Source: Mageeibacillus sp. UBA5747 (GTDB taxonomy: Bacteria > Bacillota > Clostridia > Saccharofermentanales > UBA5734). From it: a DNA stretch of 13,315 nucleotides. The translations under genes and the position numbers were made by a program. Shown here in pieces: positions 6,227-13,315 of the stretch. The DNA lies in NCBI GenBank assembly GCA_002419145.1, contig DIFN01000023.1, forward strand, positions 16,112 to 29,426, read 5' to 3'. The notes below the pieces were generated by a model. The model searched no databases and was not told the origin of the DNA. It was given only the letters and a program-made list of their open reading frames with translations. The first letter of the stretch is position 1, and every line of letters starts with the position of its first letter.

Positions 6227-6904
6227 ATGAGCCGCTTATTGATTGTCGATGACGAAGAGAAAATCCGCCAGTTGCTGCGTAAATACGCAGAGTTCGATGG
6301 TCACCAGGTCGTGGAGGCAGCCGACGGCATGGCGGCTGTGCGCCTTTGCCGTGAACAGGATTTCGATGCCATTGTCATGGATGTGATGATGCCCGAACTG
6401 GATGGATTTTCTGCCTGCAGGGAAATTTTCAAAATTAAGCGCGTGCCCGTGCTCATGCTGTCAGCCCGTGGGGAAGAATATGACAAGATCCATGGCTTTG
6501 AGCTGGGGATCGATGACTATGTCGTCAAACCCTTTTCACCCAAGGAAGTCATGCTGCGCCTCGAGGTCCTGATCCGGCGCAACCAGAAGCCGGAGGGGAA
6601 TTCGCTTGAGCACGAGATCCTCACGTTTGAGGGCCTGACAGTCGATTTCACCGGCCGGATTGTCACCATCGACGGCCAGGTGGTTGACTTGTCACCCAAG
6701 GAATGCGAATTGCTGTTCTATCTGGTCCGCAACCGTGGCATTGCCCTGACCCGAGAAAAGCTGATCAGCGAGGTCTGGGGCTATGATTTTTTTGGCGACG
6801 ACCGGACGCTGGACACCCACATCAAATTACTGCGCAACAGCTTGGGTGACTATCGCCGGTTCATTGTGACCTTGCGTGGGGTGGGGTACCGTTTTGAAGC
6901 ATGA
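6227..6904 (+). CDS. OmpR-family response regulator
   Basis: DNA-binding regulator of a second two-component system; target genes are unknown. Of 225 residues, the receiver covers about 3-118 with acidic residues D8-D9-E10, phospho-acceptor D52 (IVMDVMMPELDG), S79 and K101 (VVKPFSPKE). The winged-helix domain covers about 128-225, with SPKECELLFYLV, RTLDTHIKLLRNSLG and LRGVGYRFEA. AGGAGG at 6209-6214 precedes the ATG. It is only moderately similar to the PhoB-type protein in the same window, so it is not a recent duplicate. It overlaps the following kinase gene, its most likely partner. Confidence 0.92.
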   Translation: MSRLLIVDDEEKIRQLLRKYAEFDGHQVVEAADGMAAVRLCREQDFDAIVMDVMMPELDGFSACREIFKIKRVPVLMLSARGEEYDKIHGFELGIDDYVVKPFSPKEVMLRLEVLIRRNQKPEGNSLEHEILTFEGLTVDFTGRIVTIDGQVVDLSPKECELLFYLVRNRGIALTREKLISEVWGYDFFGDDRTLDTHIKLLRNSLGDYRRFIVTLRGVGYRFEA

Positions 6905-8378
6905 CAGGAAAAACAGGTTTTTGCGCCGGCCAGGGATCAAATGGTCTCTGTTTGCCTCATTCCTGGCCTTTTCCCTGATCCTGGTGGCCTTGCTCTGGAT
7001 GTTTCAGATCGTGTTTCTCGGCCGTTTCTACCGGGCTGTCAAGACCGCTCAGATCCGCCGCATTGCGGCTACGGTTGCCGATAACATCAACCACAGTGAG
7101 CTCGACACCCTGATCAATCGCATCGCCGAGCAAGGTGACCTTAGCATCCGGATTTTCACAGTGTCCGGCAGTGACCTGGCCTCGATCGAAATCGGCCCAG
7201 CCAGCCTGATCAACCACTTGGCTCTGACCGATCTGTTCAACCTGTACGACAAGACCGTGGCGGCTGGCGGCGAATATCTGGAGTTCTATAACCGGTCTTC
7301 TTTTGACAATGACCGCTATGATGAAAGGAAATTTGTCGGCAATGTCCCGCCGCCGACAGACAACCAGATGACATCCCTGATTTTCTGCCGCCAAGTGACC
7401 CTGGACAATGGCACGTCGGCGGTGATCCTCTTGAATACGATGCTGTCTCCGGTCACGGCCACGGTGGACACCCTGCGCATCCAGCTGATCTATGTCTCCC
7501 TGATCCTGATTGCCCTCTCCCTCGGCCTGGCCTTGTTCTTGTCGCGCCGGATCGCCCGGCCGATCGTCCAGATCAATGAGCAGTCCAAACAGATGGCTGC
7601 GGGTGATTATTCAGTCCGGTTTGGCGCCGGGGATTACCGGGAAATCGGCGAATTGGCTGAAACCCTCAACCATACGGTGGTTGAGCTGGGGCGTGTCGAA
7701 ACCTTGCGCCGCGAACTGATTGCCAATATCTCCCATGACTTGCGCACCCCACTGACCATGATCCGCGGCTATGCCGAAGTCATGCGCGACCTGCCCGGCG
7801 AGAACAATCCGGAAAACGTCCAGGTTATCATCGATGAATCCAACCGCCTGACCAGCCTGGTCAACAGCATCCTCGACTTGTCCAAACTACAGTCCGGGGC
7901 CAGCCAGTTCGAACCCACCGACTTTGACCTGACTTGCTCGATCAGGGACATCATCGGCCGGATCAGTAAACTGACTGAGGCGGAAGGCTACCAGATCACG
8001 TTTACTGCAGACGAGCGGGTCGAGGTCCATGCCGATGCATCCCGGATCGAGCAAGTCGTGTACAACTTCCTGACCAACGCCATCCATTACACCGGTCCCG
8101 ATCACCAAATCGAGGTCCGCCAGGTCATCCGGGCAGGCTGGGTGCGGATCGAAGTGGTCGACCATGGTGAAGGCATCCCGGCCGATCAGCTGCCATATAT
8201 CTGGGAGCGCTATTACAAATCAGACAAGCTCCATCGCCGTGCCGTCATGGGCAATGGCCTCGGCCTGTCGATCGTCAAAAGCATCCTCGAGCAGCACGAC
8301 GCCCGTTTTGGCGTTGAGTCTCAGCCAGGAGAGGGCAGCACCTTCTGGTTCGAGCTGCCTATCATAGGGAGCGTGTAA
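6876..8378 (+). CDS. Membrane sensor histidine kinase (HAMP-HisKA-HATPase)
   Basis: Sensor partner of the preceding regulator; the signal is unknown. Residues (from the GTG at 6876): TM1 about 22-48; an extracytoplasmic domain about 50-203 with no motif I recognise; TM2 about 204-223; HAMP about 224-275; HisKA with His287 in NISHDLRTPLTMIRGY; ATPase domain with N401 (NFLTNAIHY), DHGEGI (429-434) and GNGLGLSIVK (459-468). No PAS is seen. The start is uncertain because the frame has no early ATG: candidates are the GTG at 6876, the TTG at 6894 with GGGG 7 nt upstream, or the TTG at 6921. All but the last overlap the regulator gene, indicating coupled translation. Confidence 0.88.
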   Translation: MGWGTVLKHDRKNRFLRRPGIKWSLFASFLAFSLILVALLWMFQIVFLGRFYRAVKTAQIRRIAATVADNINHSELDTLINRIAEQGDLSIRIFTVSGSDLASIEIGPASLINHLALTDLFNLYDKTVAAGGEYLEFYNRSSFDNDRYDERKFVGNVPPPTDNQMTSLIFCRQVTLDNGTSAVILLNTMLSPVTATVDTLRIQLIYVSLILIALSLGLALFLSRRIARPIVQINEQSKQMAAGDYSVRFGAGDYREIGELAETLNHTVVELGRVETLRRELIANISHDLRTPLTMIRGYAEVMRDLPGENNPENVQVIIDESNRLTSLVNSILDLSKLQSGASQFEPTDFDLTCSIRDIIGRISKLTEAEGYQITFTADERVEVHADASRIEQVVYNFLTNAIHYTGPDHQIEVRQVIRAGWVRIEVVDHGEGIPADQLPYIWERYYKSDKLHRRAVMGNGLGLSIVKSILEQHDARFGVESQPGEGSTFWFELPIIGSV

Positions 8379-8393
8379 GAAGTCCGCCAAGCA

Positions 8394-8426
8394 TTTATGT
8401 CATAAAAACCACAACAGAAGTCATAA
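8394..8426. promoter_or_regulatory. Candidate operator upstream of the esterase gene
   Basis: A palindrome TTTATG-T-CATAAA (8394-8406) begins 16 bp after the kinase stop. Its right half belongs to GTCATAA (8399-8405), which recurs at 8420-8426, i.e. 21 bp or two helical turns apart. This arrangement in the 109-bp gap before the esterase could bind a dimeric regulator. No standard -35/-10 pair is convincing here. Confidence 0.3.
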
Positions 8427-8487
8427 TTTCGCGGTTGGAAAACGGTAAACTGGTACCATGCACCAGACAGAAAGCATGGAGGACAGC

Positions 8488-9579
8488 ATGCGCAACTATG
8501 ATTTTACATGTGTTCAGGCGTTGCTGGATGACCAGACGATGGAAAGCAGCAACGGCCTCTCCCTGACCGTCAAAAAAGTGCCGGATGAGCCGCGCACGGG
8601 TTATCCTGACCCCCGCTTCATCCGATCGCTCCTGGAGCGGCCACAAACGGACGAAGCCTTTGATGTGGCTAACCTGACCGTTGAGCAGATGCGCCGTTTC
8701 ATGGGCTCGCCTAATCGCAATCTGAATACCATCGAAATCTACACTGGATTCGAAACGATTGCCGTTGAAGGCCGCACGGCAGGTCTCTGGCGCTATTACC
8801 CCAGGAAGCCTTTTGCCAAAACGGACCGACCGGCTCTGATCTTTTTCCATGGTGGCGGTTTCATCGGTGGCTCACCTTTTGCGGTCGAAAATTTCTGTCG
8901 TCTGGTCGCTGAGCTGGCCGATGCGGTTGTTTTCAACATCGATTATGCTCTGGCTCCGGAACACAAATTCCCCCAGGGCCTTGATGACTGCTATGCGGCC
9001 GTCTGCCACGTGCACGACCATGCGACAGACTACGGCATCGATCCGGCCAAAATCACAGTCGGTGGCGACAGTGCCGGTGGCAATTTGGCTGCAGCATGCT
9101 GTCAGCTTGACCGGGCTTCGGACCGCCCCATCATCCAAGCACAGGTCCTGATTTATCCGGTCATGTTGATTGGCACGGCTCGCACCCCTGACTTCACCTG
9201 GCAACTGTCCGATTTCAACCTCTGCGAAGAATACCGGACCGTGCTCGAACCGATGGTGCTGGGGTTTGCCCCCACAGAAGACGAGGCACCCAGTTTTGAA
9301 GCTCTCTACACCGAGGTGCCCGAGGATTGTCAAAATCCACTGGTCAGCCCCCTGCTGGCACCTGACTGCACCGTTTTTCCCCGGACTTTGATTGCTACGG
9401 CCGAGTATGACGGCCTGCGCGTCCAAGGCGAATTATTTGGCCGCCAACTGCAGGCTGCCGGTGTCATGACCAGGACAATCCGTTACAACGGTGTCGGTCA
9501 CGCCTTTATCGATGTGGTCGGACTGTTACCCCAGGCGGAAGCCTTGGCTTATGAAATCGCTGCCGAGCTCAAAGCATGA
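8488..9579 (+). CDS. Alpha/beta hydrolase, hormone-sensitive-lipase family esterase
   Basis: Probable carboxylesterase of the HSL family, cleaving acyl or acetyl esters; the substrate is not known. From this start (363 residues) the oxyanion motif HGGG is at 121-124 (FFHGGGFIGGS) and the nucleophile is Ser195 in GGDSAGG. The rest of the triad is probably Asp308 (AEYDGLR) and His338 (GVGHAF). An extra N-terminal segment of about 75 residues precedes the fold. GGAGG at 8479-8483 supports the ATG at 8488; upstream in-frame ATGs at 8458 and 8476 lack good sites. No signal peptide, so cytosolic. It precedes a GH3 glycosidase by 48 bp, which suggests removing acyl groups from sugars, though this is inference. 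Confidence 0.88.
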   Translation: MRNYDFTCVQALLDDQTMESSNGLSLTVKKVPDEPRTGYPDPRFIRSLLERPQTDEAFDVANLTVEQMRRFMGSPNRNLNTIEIYTGFETIAVEGRTAGLWRYYPRKPFAKTDRPALIFFHGGGFIGGSPFAVENFCRLVAELADAVVFNIDYALAPEHKFPQGLDDCYAAVCHVHDHATDYGIDPAKITVGGDSAGGNLAAACCQLDRASDRPIIQAQVLIYPVMLIGTARTPDFTWQLSDFNLCEEYRTVLEPMVLGFAPTEDEAPSFEALYTEVPEDCQNPLVSPLLAPDCTVFPRTLIATAEYDGLRVQGELFGRQLQAAGVMTRTIRYNGVGHAFIDVVGLLPQAEALAYEIAAELKA

Positions 9580-9584
9580 TCATC

Positions 9585-9601
9585 CGCAGCGTCTGTCTGC
9601 G
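9585..9601. repeat. Small hairpin between esterase and GH3 genes
   Basis: CGCAG (9585-9589) and CTGCG (9597-9601) can pair around a 7-nt loop, just ahead of the GH3 ribosome binding site. It has no T-tract, so it is unlikely to stop transcription fully; a minor role in spacing or mRNA stability is possible. Confidence 0.25.
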
Positions 9602-9627
9602 ACTAAAAACACTTCTAAGGAGATTTG

Positions 9628-11997
9628 ATGATGGACCCGCGTTCGGAACAGCTGCTTGCCCAGATGACCCTCGAAGAGAAATGCTCGCTGCTTTCAGGCC
9701 AGGATTTCTGGCATACTCAGGCGATCGAACGACTCGGTTTGCCTGCGATCATGGTCTCAGATGGACCTCACGGCCTGCGGCGCCAGGCCGACGAGGGCGA
9801 CCATCTCGGTCTTCTGGCCAGTGTGCCGGCGACGTGCTTCCCTTCCGGCGTCGGACTAGGCTCATCCTGGGATCGTGCCTTGATCGCTGAGGTTGGCAGC
9901 CTGATTGGTGCCGAAGCCCAGGCCCAGGGCGTTTCAGTCGTCCTCGGTCCAGCATGCAACATTAAAAGATCCCCCCTGTGCGGCCGCAACTTCGAGTACC
10001 TTTCCGAAGATCCATATCTGTCATCCCAGATGGCTAAAAGCTATATCCAGGGCGTGCAAAGCCAAGGTGTTGGCACTTCGATCAAGCATTTCTGTGCCAA
10101 CAACCAGGAGTCGCGGCGTATGACGGTCGATACGATCGTCGACGAAAGGACTCTGCGCGAGATCTACCTGGCTAGCTTTGAGACCGCGATCCGTGAGGCC
10201 CAGCCAGCGACGGTGATGTGCTCATACAACAAAGTCAATGGCACCTATCTATCAGATAACCATCGTCTGCTCACCGAGATCCTGCGCGATGAATGGGGGT
10301 ACCAAGGGATTGTGGTGTCCGACTGGGGTGCGGTCAATGACCGGGTTGCCGCGGTATCAGCCGGCCTGGACCTGGAGATGCCTTCTTCTGGCGGCATGAA
10401 CGATCGCAAAGTCGTGACAGCCGTGCATGAGGGACGTTTGGCTGAGGCGGATGTGGATGCTTTGGTTGGTCGGATTCTCGATCTGGTCTATACCAAATTG
10501 GACACCTTGAAAAATGCGGCGACCTTTGACGTGGCTGATCACGATGCCCGGGCTCGGGCTGTGGCTGGCCAGTGTGCGGTCCTGCTGAAAAACGATCAGG
10601 CAGTCTTGCCCCTGCAAAAAGACCAACCAATCGCCATCATTGGCCGTTTTGCTGAGAATCCGCGCTATCAGGGTGGCGGCAGCTCGCACATCAACCCGAC
10701 CCGACTAACCTCAGCTCTCGGCGAAATCCAGGCTTACAGTACTGCTGCCGTGTACCAGCCCGGGTTCCGTCTGGATGCCGATGGGATTGACCAGGATGAA
10801 TTTGCTGCTGCGGTCGCGGCTGCTCAGGCAGCCGGAACGGCCGTGATTTTTGCTGGTTTGCCGGATCACTACGAATCAGAAGGCTACGATCGAAAGCATC
10901 TGCATCTGCCGCCCAACCAGGAGGCTGTGATTGCTGCTGTCGCGACGATCTGTCCGCGGACCATTGTGGTCCTGGCCAATGGGTCTCCGATCGAAATGCC
11001 GTGGGCTAGCCAAGTCGAGGCGATTCTCGAGGGTTATTTGCCTGGTCAGGCGGGTGGAGGTGCATTGGCCGACATCCTTTTTGGCAAGGTCAATCCCAGC
11101 GGCAAACTATCTGAGTCGTTCCCCCTGCGACTTGAGGACAATCCAAGTTACCTCAGTTTTCCGGGTTACGCCGACCGGGTTGAATACGGTGAAGGGATCT
11201 ATGTTGGGTATCGTTACTATGATAAACGGAAGATGGATGTCCTGTTCCCCTTTGGCCACGGCCTGAGCTATACGCAGTTCGCCTACAGCGATCTGTCTGT
11301 CAGCAGCGATCGCATCGGCGAAAACGATCCTCTGACTGTGACTGTGACCATCCAGAATACCGGAACCGCGGCCGGCAGGGAAGTGGTCCAGCTCTATCTG
11401 GCCTATCCAGCTGCCAGGATCAACCGGGTGCCTCAGGAGCTGAAAGGCTTTGCCAAGGTCGATCTCCTGCCGGGTGAAACCCGCACGGTCTCAATGCTGC
11501 TTGACCGGCGCAGCTGGGCCTATTATGATGTCAGAGCCAGGGACTGGTTGGTTGAGACTGGGCCGGTTGAGATCCGGGTGGGTGCTTCTTCGCGCGACAT
11601 CCGGGTAAAAACCGTGGTCCAGATCCAGGCCGAACGCCTGGCACCGGCCGTTTTTGACCTGAATTCCACCCGACACGACCTGATGGCTCATCCTGCCGCT
11701 GCTGTCATCGCCGCACCGTTCTTCACCCAGATCGGAACATTGTTTGGCTTGGTCAGCGCAAGCAAGGATGAGAGCAGTGCAGAAGATAAGGATATTGAAA
11801 CTGCGCCGCAAGAGACAGCTGTTGCAGCAGGACCTGCCAGTGATGCGAATGATTCATTTGCTGTGATGCTGGCCGAGATGGAAGCCCATTTGCCTTTGCG
11901 GGCATTTGTCCTGCTTTCGATGGGACATGTAAAGGAGAATCTGCTCCAGACTCTGGTCGACCAGTGCAATGAGGCTGTGAACAAAGGACAACTCTGA
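9628..11997 (+). CDS. Glycoside hydrolase family 3 beta-glycosidase
   Basis: Probably hydrolyses beta-linked glucosides or xylosides from the non-reducing end in the cytoplasm (no signal peptide). From the ATG at 9628 (789 residues) the N-terminal TIM-type domain holds SDGPHGLR, GRNFEYLSEDP, KHFCANNQE (153-161) and the nucleophile Asp232 in VVSDWGAV. The second domain holds GGGSSH, the likely acid/base Glu418 in ESEGYDR, and GKLSESFP. PFGHGLSYT (from about 541) leads into a fibronectin III-like domain to about 660. A 130-residue tail follows, with an acidic low-complexity linker (about 710-744) and a final helix. AAGGAG (9617-9622) serves ATG 9628 or 9631. The exact substrate cannot be read from the motifs. 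Confidence 0.92.
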   Translation: MMDPRSEQLLAQMTLEEKCSLLSGQDFWHTQAIERLGLPAIMVSDGPHGLRRQADEGDHLGLLASVPATCFPSGVGLGSSWDRALIAEVGSLIGAEAQAQGVSVVLGPACNIKRSPLCGRNFEYLSEDPYLSSQMAKSYIQGVQSQGVGTSIKHFCANNQESRRMTVDTIVDERTLREIYLASFETAIREAQPATVMCSYNKVNGTYLSDNHRLLTEILRDEWGYQGIVVSDWGAVNDRVAAVSAGLDLEMPSSGGMNDRKVVTAVHEGRLAEADVDALVGRILDLVYTKLDTLKNAATFDVADHDARARAVAGQCAVLLKNDQAVLPLQKDQPIAIIGRFAENPRYQGGGSSHINPTRLTSALGEIQAYSTAAVYQPGFRLDADGIDQDEFAAAVAAAQAAGTAVIFAGLPDHYESEGYDRKHLHLPPNQEAVIAAVATICPRTIVVLANGSPIEMPWASQVEAILEGYLPGQAGGGALADILFGKVNPSGKLSESFPLRLEDNPSYLSFPGYADRVEYGEGIYVGYRYYDKRKMDVLFPFGHGLSYTQFAYSDLSVSSDRIGENDPLTVTVTIQNTGTAAGREVVQLYLAYPAARINRVPQELKGFAKVDLLPGETRTVSMLLDRRSWAYYDVRARDWLVETGPVEIRVGASSRDIRVKTVVQIQAERLAPAVFDLNSTRHDLMAHPAAAVIAAPFFTQIGTLFGLVSASKDESSAEDKDIETAPQETAVAAGPASDANDSFAVMLAEMEAHLPLRAFVLLSMGHVKENLLQTLVDQCNEAVNKGQL

Positions 11998-13313
11998 TGA
12001 CTCAACAGATATTTGACAACACTTGGAGAGCCAATGGCCGGGACCCGCTGTGGACCCGGCCCTTTGTCTTTCTCATGCTCCAGAATCTGCTGTTCTGGGT
12101 TGCCATGAACATGTTCACGACCATCCTGCCAGGGTATGTCCTGACGATTGGTGGTACGGCAGCCCAGACCGGCGTTCTGGTCGGCCTTTTTTCCTATGCT
12201 GCGCTGCTGTTCCGGCCTGTCAGTGGCGTATTGCTCGATCGCTGGGATCGCCGCAACGTGCTTTTGGCTGGTACGCTGCTGGCGACCGCTGTTTCGTTTG
12301 TCTATCCTTTCCTGACCCTTCTGACTGGCTTGATGCTCCTGAGATTCCTGCATGGCTTGGGATTTTCAGCCTACAGCACGGCTTCGTCAACCATGGCTGC
12401 TGATATCATTCCCGAAAGTCGGATGTCGGAGGGCCTGGGGGTGTTTGCCCTCGCTAATACGATCAGCATGGCCGTAGGCCCTTCGATGGGCCTGGCATTG
12501 GTCAGTAAGGGCTACACGCGGCTGTTTTTTGTGATCAGTGGATTGATGGTGATGAGTCTGGCCCTGGTCTTCTGGATAGACGGTTCTGGCAAAAATCGCT
12601 ATCATGAACACCAGGAAGGGGCGGACCACCCCCTGCCAGGCACAGCGCAGCCCGTTAACAAGTTCCACCAGACCACGCGGGCCGTTGTCCGCGGCATGCT
12701 GGAAAAAACAGCGCTTCGCCCCTCTGCTGTGGCCTTTTTCATGATGATCTCAGTGGGCTCGATCATGGCTTTCCTGCCCTTGTACGGCCAGGATCGCGGA
12801 TTTTCCAACATCGGTCTGTTTTTCACGGTTTATGCGATTGCGTTGATCCTGGCCCGTTTTATGACTGGGCGACTGGCTGATGAACACGGCTCTAACGTCG
12901 TGTTTATCCCGAGTTTGCTTCTGGCCATCACGTCGACGCTGCTGCTGGCATTTGCCCGCAGCGAAGCAATCCTGCTGCTGGCCGCAGCTTTCTATGGGGC
13001 AGGTACGGGCCTGGCATTCCCCATCCTGAGTGCCATCCTGATTCGACTGGCCCCGCCCGCCCGGCGTGGTGCTGCCAATGCCACCTTTTTCGCCGCCATG
13101 GACATTGCGGTAGGCACCGGCAGCATTGCTATGGGACTGGTTTCGCAGTATTGGGGCTATACGGTGTTTTTCCTGATAGCAACTGCCATTTTCCTGATCA
13201 GCCTGGTTTTGTATCTGCTACTTCTGGGCCGCCTGGAACATAAGTCGCAGGAACGGATAAGGATCGAATATTGTGAACCGTGTGAAAAAACTGAGGCAGA
13301 CTCGCTCGATTAG
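11997..13313 (+). CDS. MFS transporter, 12 membrane segments
   Basis: Membrane transporter of the major facilitator superfamily; the substrate is not known. The 438 residues contain about 12 hydrophobic segments in two halves, with a hydrophilic central loop at about 195-240. Motif A GVLLDRWDRR (77-86) lies between TM2 and TM3, with a second copy GRLADEHG (291-298) in the other half. GPSMG (161-165) in TM5 resembles the antiporter motif C, which hints at proton-coupled export. The C-terminal tail is hydrophilic with a CxxC (C426, C429). The ATG shares one base with the GH3 stop (TGATG) and AAAGGA lies 8 nt upstream, so the two are co-translated. Import of a glycoside is the alternative suggested by context. 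Confidence 0.88.
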   Translation: MTQQIFDNTWRANGRDPLWTRPFVFLMLQNLLFWVAMNMFTTILPGYVLTIGGTAAQTGVLVGLFSYAALLFRPVSGVLLDRWDRRNVLLAGTLLATAVSFVYPFLTLLTGLMLLRFLHGLGFSAYSTASSTMAADIIPESRMSEGLGVFALANTISMAVGPSMGLALVSKGYTRLFFVISGLMVMSLALVFWIDGSGKNRYHEHQEGADHPLPGTAQPVNKFHQTTRAVVRGMLEKTALRPSAVAFFMMISVGSIMAFLPLYGQDRGFSNIGLFFTVYAIALILARFMTGRLADEHGSNVVFIPSLLLAITSTLLLAFARSEAILLLAAAFYGAGTGLAFPILSAILIRLAPPARRGAANATFFAAMDIAVGTGSIAMGLVSQYWGYTVFFLIATAIFLISLVLYLLLLGRLEHKSQERIRIEYCEPCEKTEADSLD

Positions 13314-13315
13314 GA

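Noticed and set aside
9576..9890. 104-codon frame overlapping the start of the GH3 gene
   Set aside because: It is out of frame with the GH3 gene, has no own RBS and no recognisable sequence.

Overview
This is a gene-dense bacterial chromosomal window with about 10 genes, strong AGGAGG-type ribosome binding sites, occasional GTG/TTG starts and GC content a little above 50%. Several features point to a Gram-positive, clostridia-like anaerobe (Firmicutes): a PhoR-type kinase with extracytoplasmic sensor, HAMP and PAS; the order pstB-phoU-response regulator-phoR; a stand-alone Smr protein; and a cytosolic GH3 enzyme with a long C-terminal tail. The placement is inferred from gene style only; no RNA gene or marker in the window fixes the taxon.

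Left part (1-1272): an rsuA-type 16S rRNA pseudouridine synthase on the minus strand, followed downstream (left edge) by repeats whose minus strand is G-rich and can form a G-quadruplex. Divergent from it is a small Smr-domain protein that lacks the usual N-terminal LDxH motif.

Phosphate block (about 1300-6056): pstB, phoU, a PhoB/PhoP-type regulator, a PhoR-type kinase and a family 4 uracil-DNA glycosylase, all on the plus strand with overlaps or gaps of about 20 bp or less, so very likely one operon. A three-unit 11-bp repeat resembling a Pho box, followed by a good -10, lies upstream of pstB and suggests autoregulation. pstS, pstC and pstA are not next to pstB.

Second two-component system (6057-8378): an OmpR-family regulator and its kinase, overlapping end to start. 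A palindrome and an 11-bp-spaced TAACC repeat upstream may be its operator.

Carbohydrate/metabolite block (8379-13313): an HSL-family alpha/beta hydrolase (esterase), a GH3 beta-glycosidase and an MFS transporter. The last two are translationally coupled and all three are probably co-transcribed. Palindromic and direct repeats upstream of the esterase are candidate operator sites. The two enzymes have no signal peptide, so a cytosolic deacylation/deglycosylation pathway with a dedicated transporter is the simplest reading.

I found no mobile element, CRISPR array, tRNA/rRNA or clearly new defence or biosynthetic system. The window looks like ordinary core genome with some regulatory signals worth testing.
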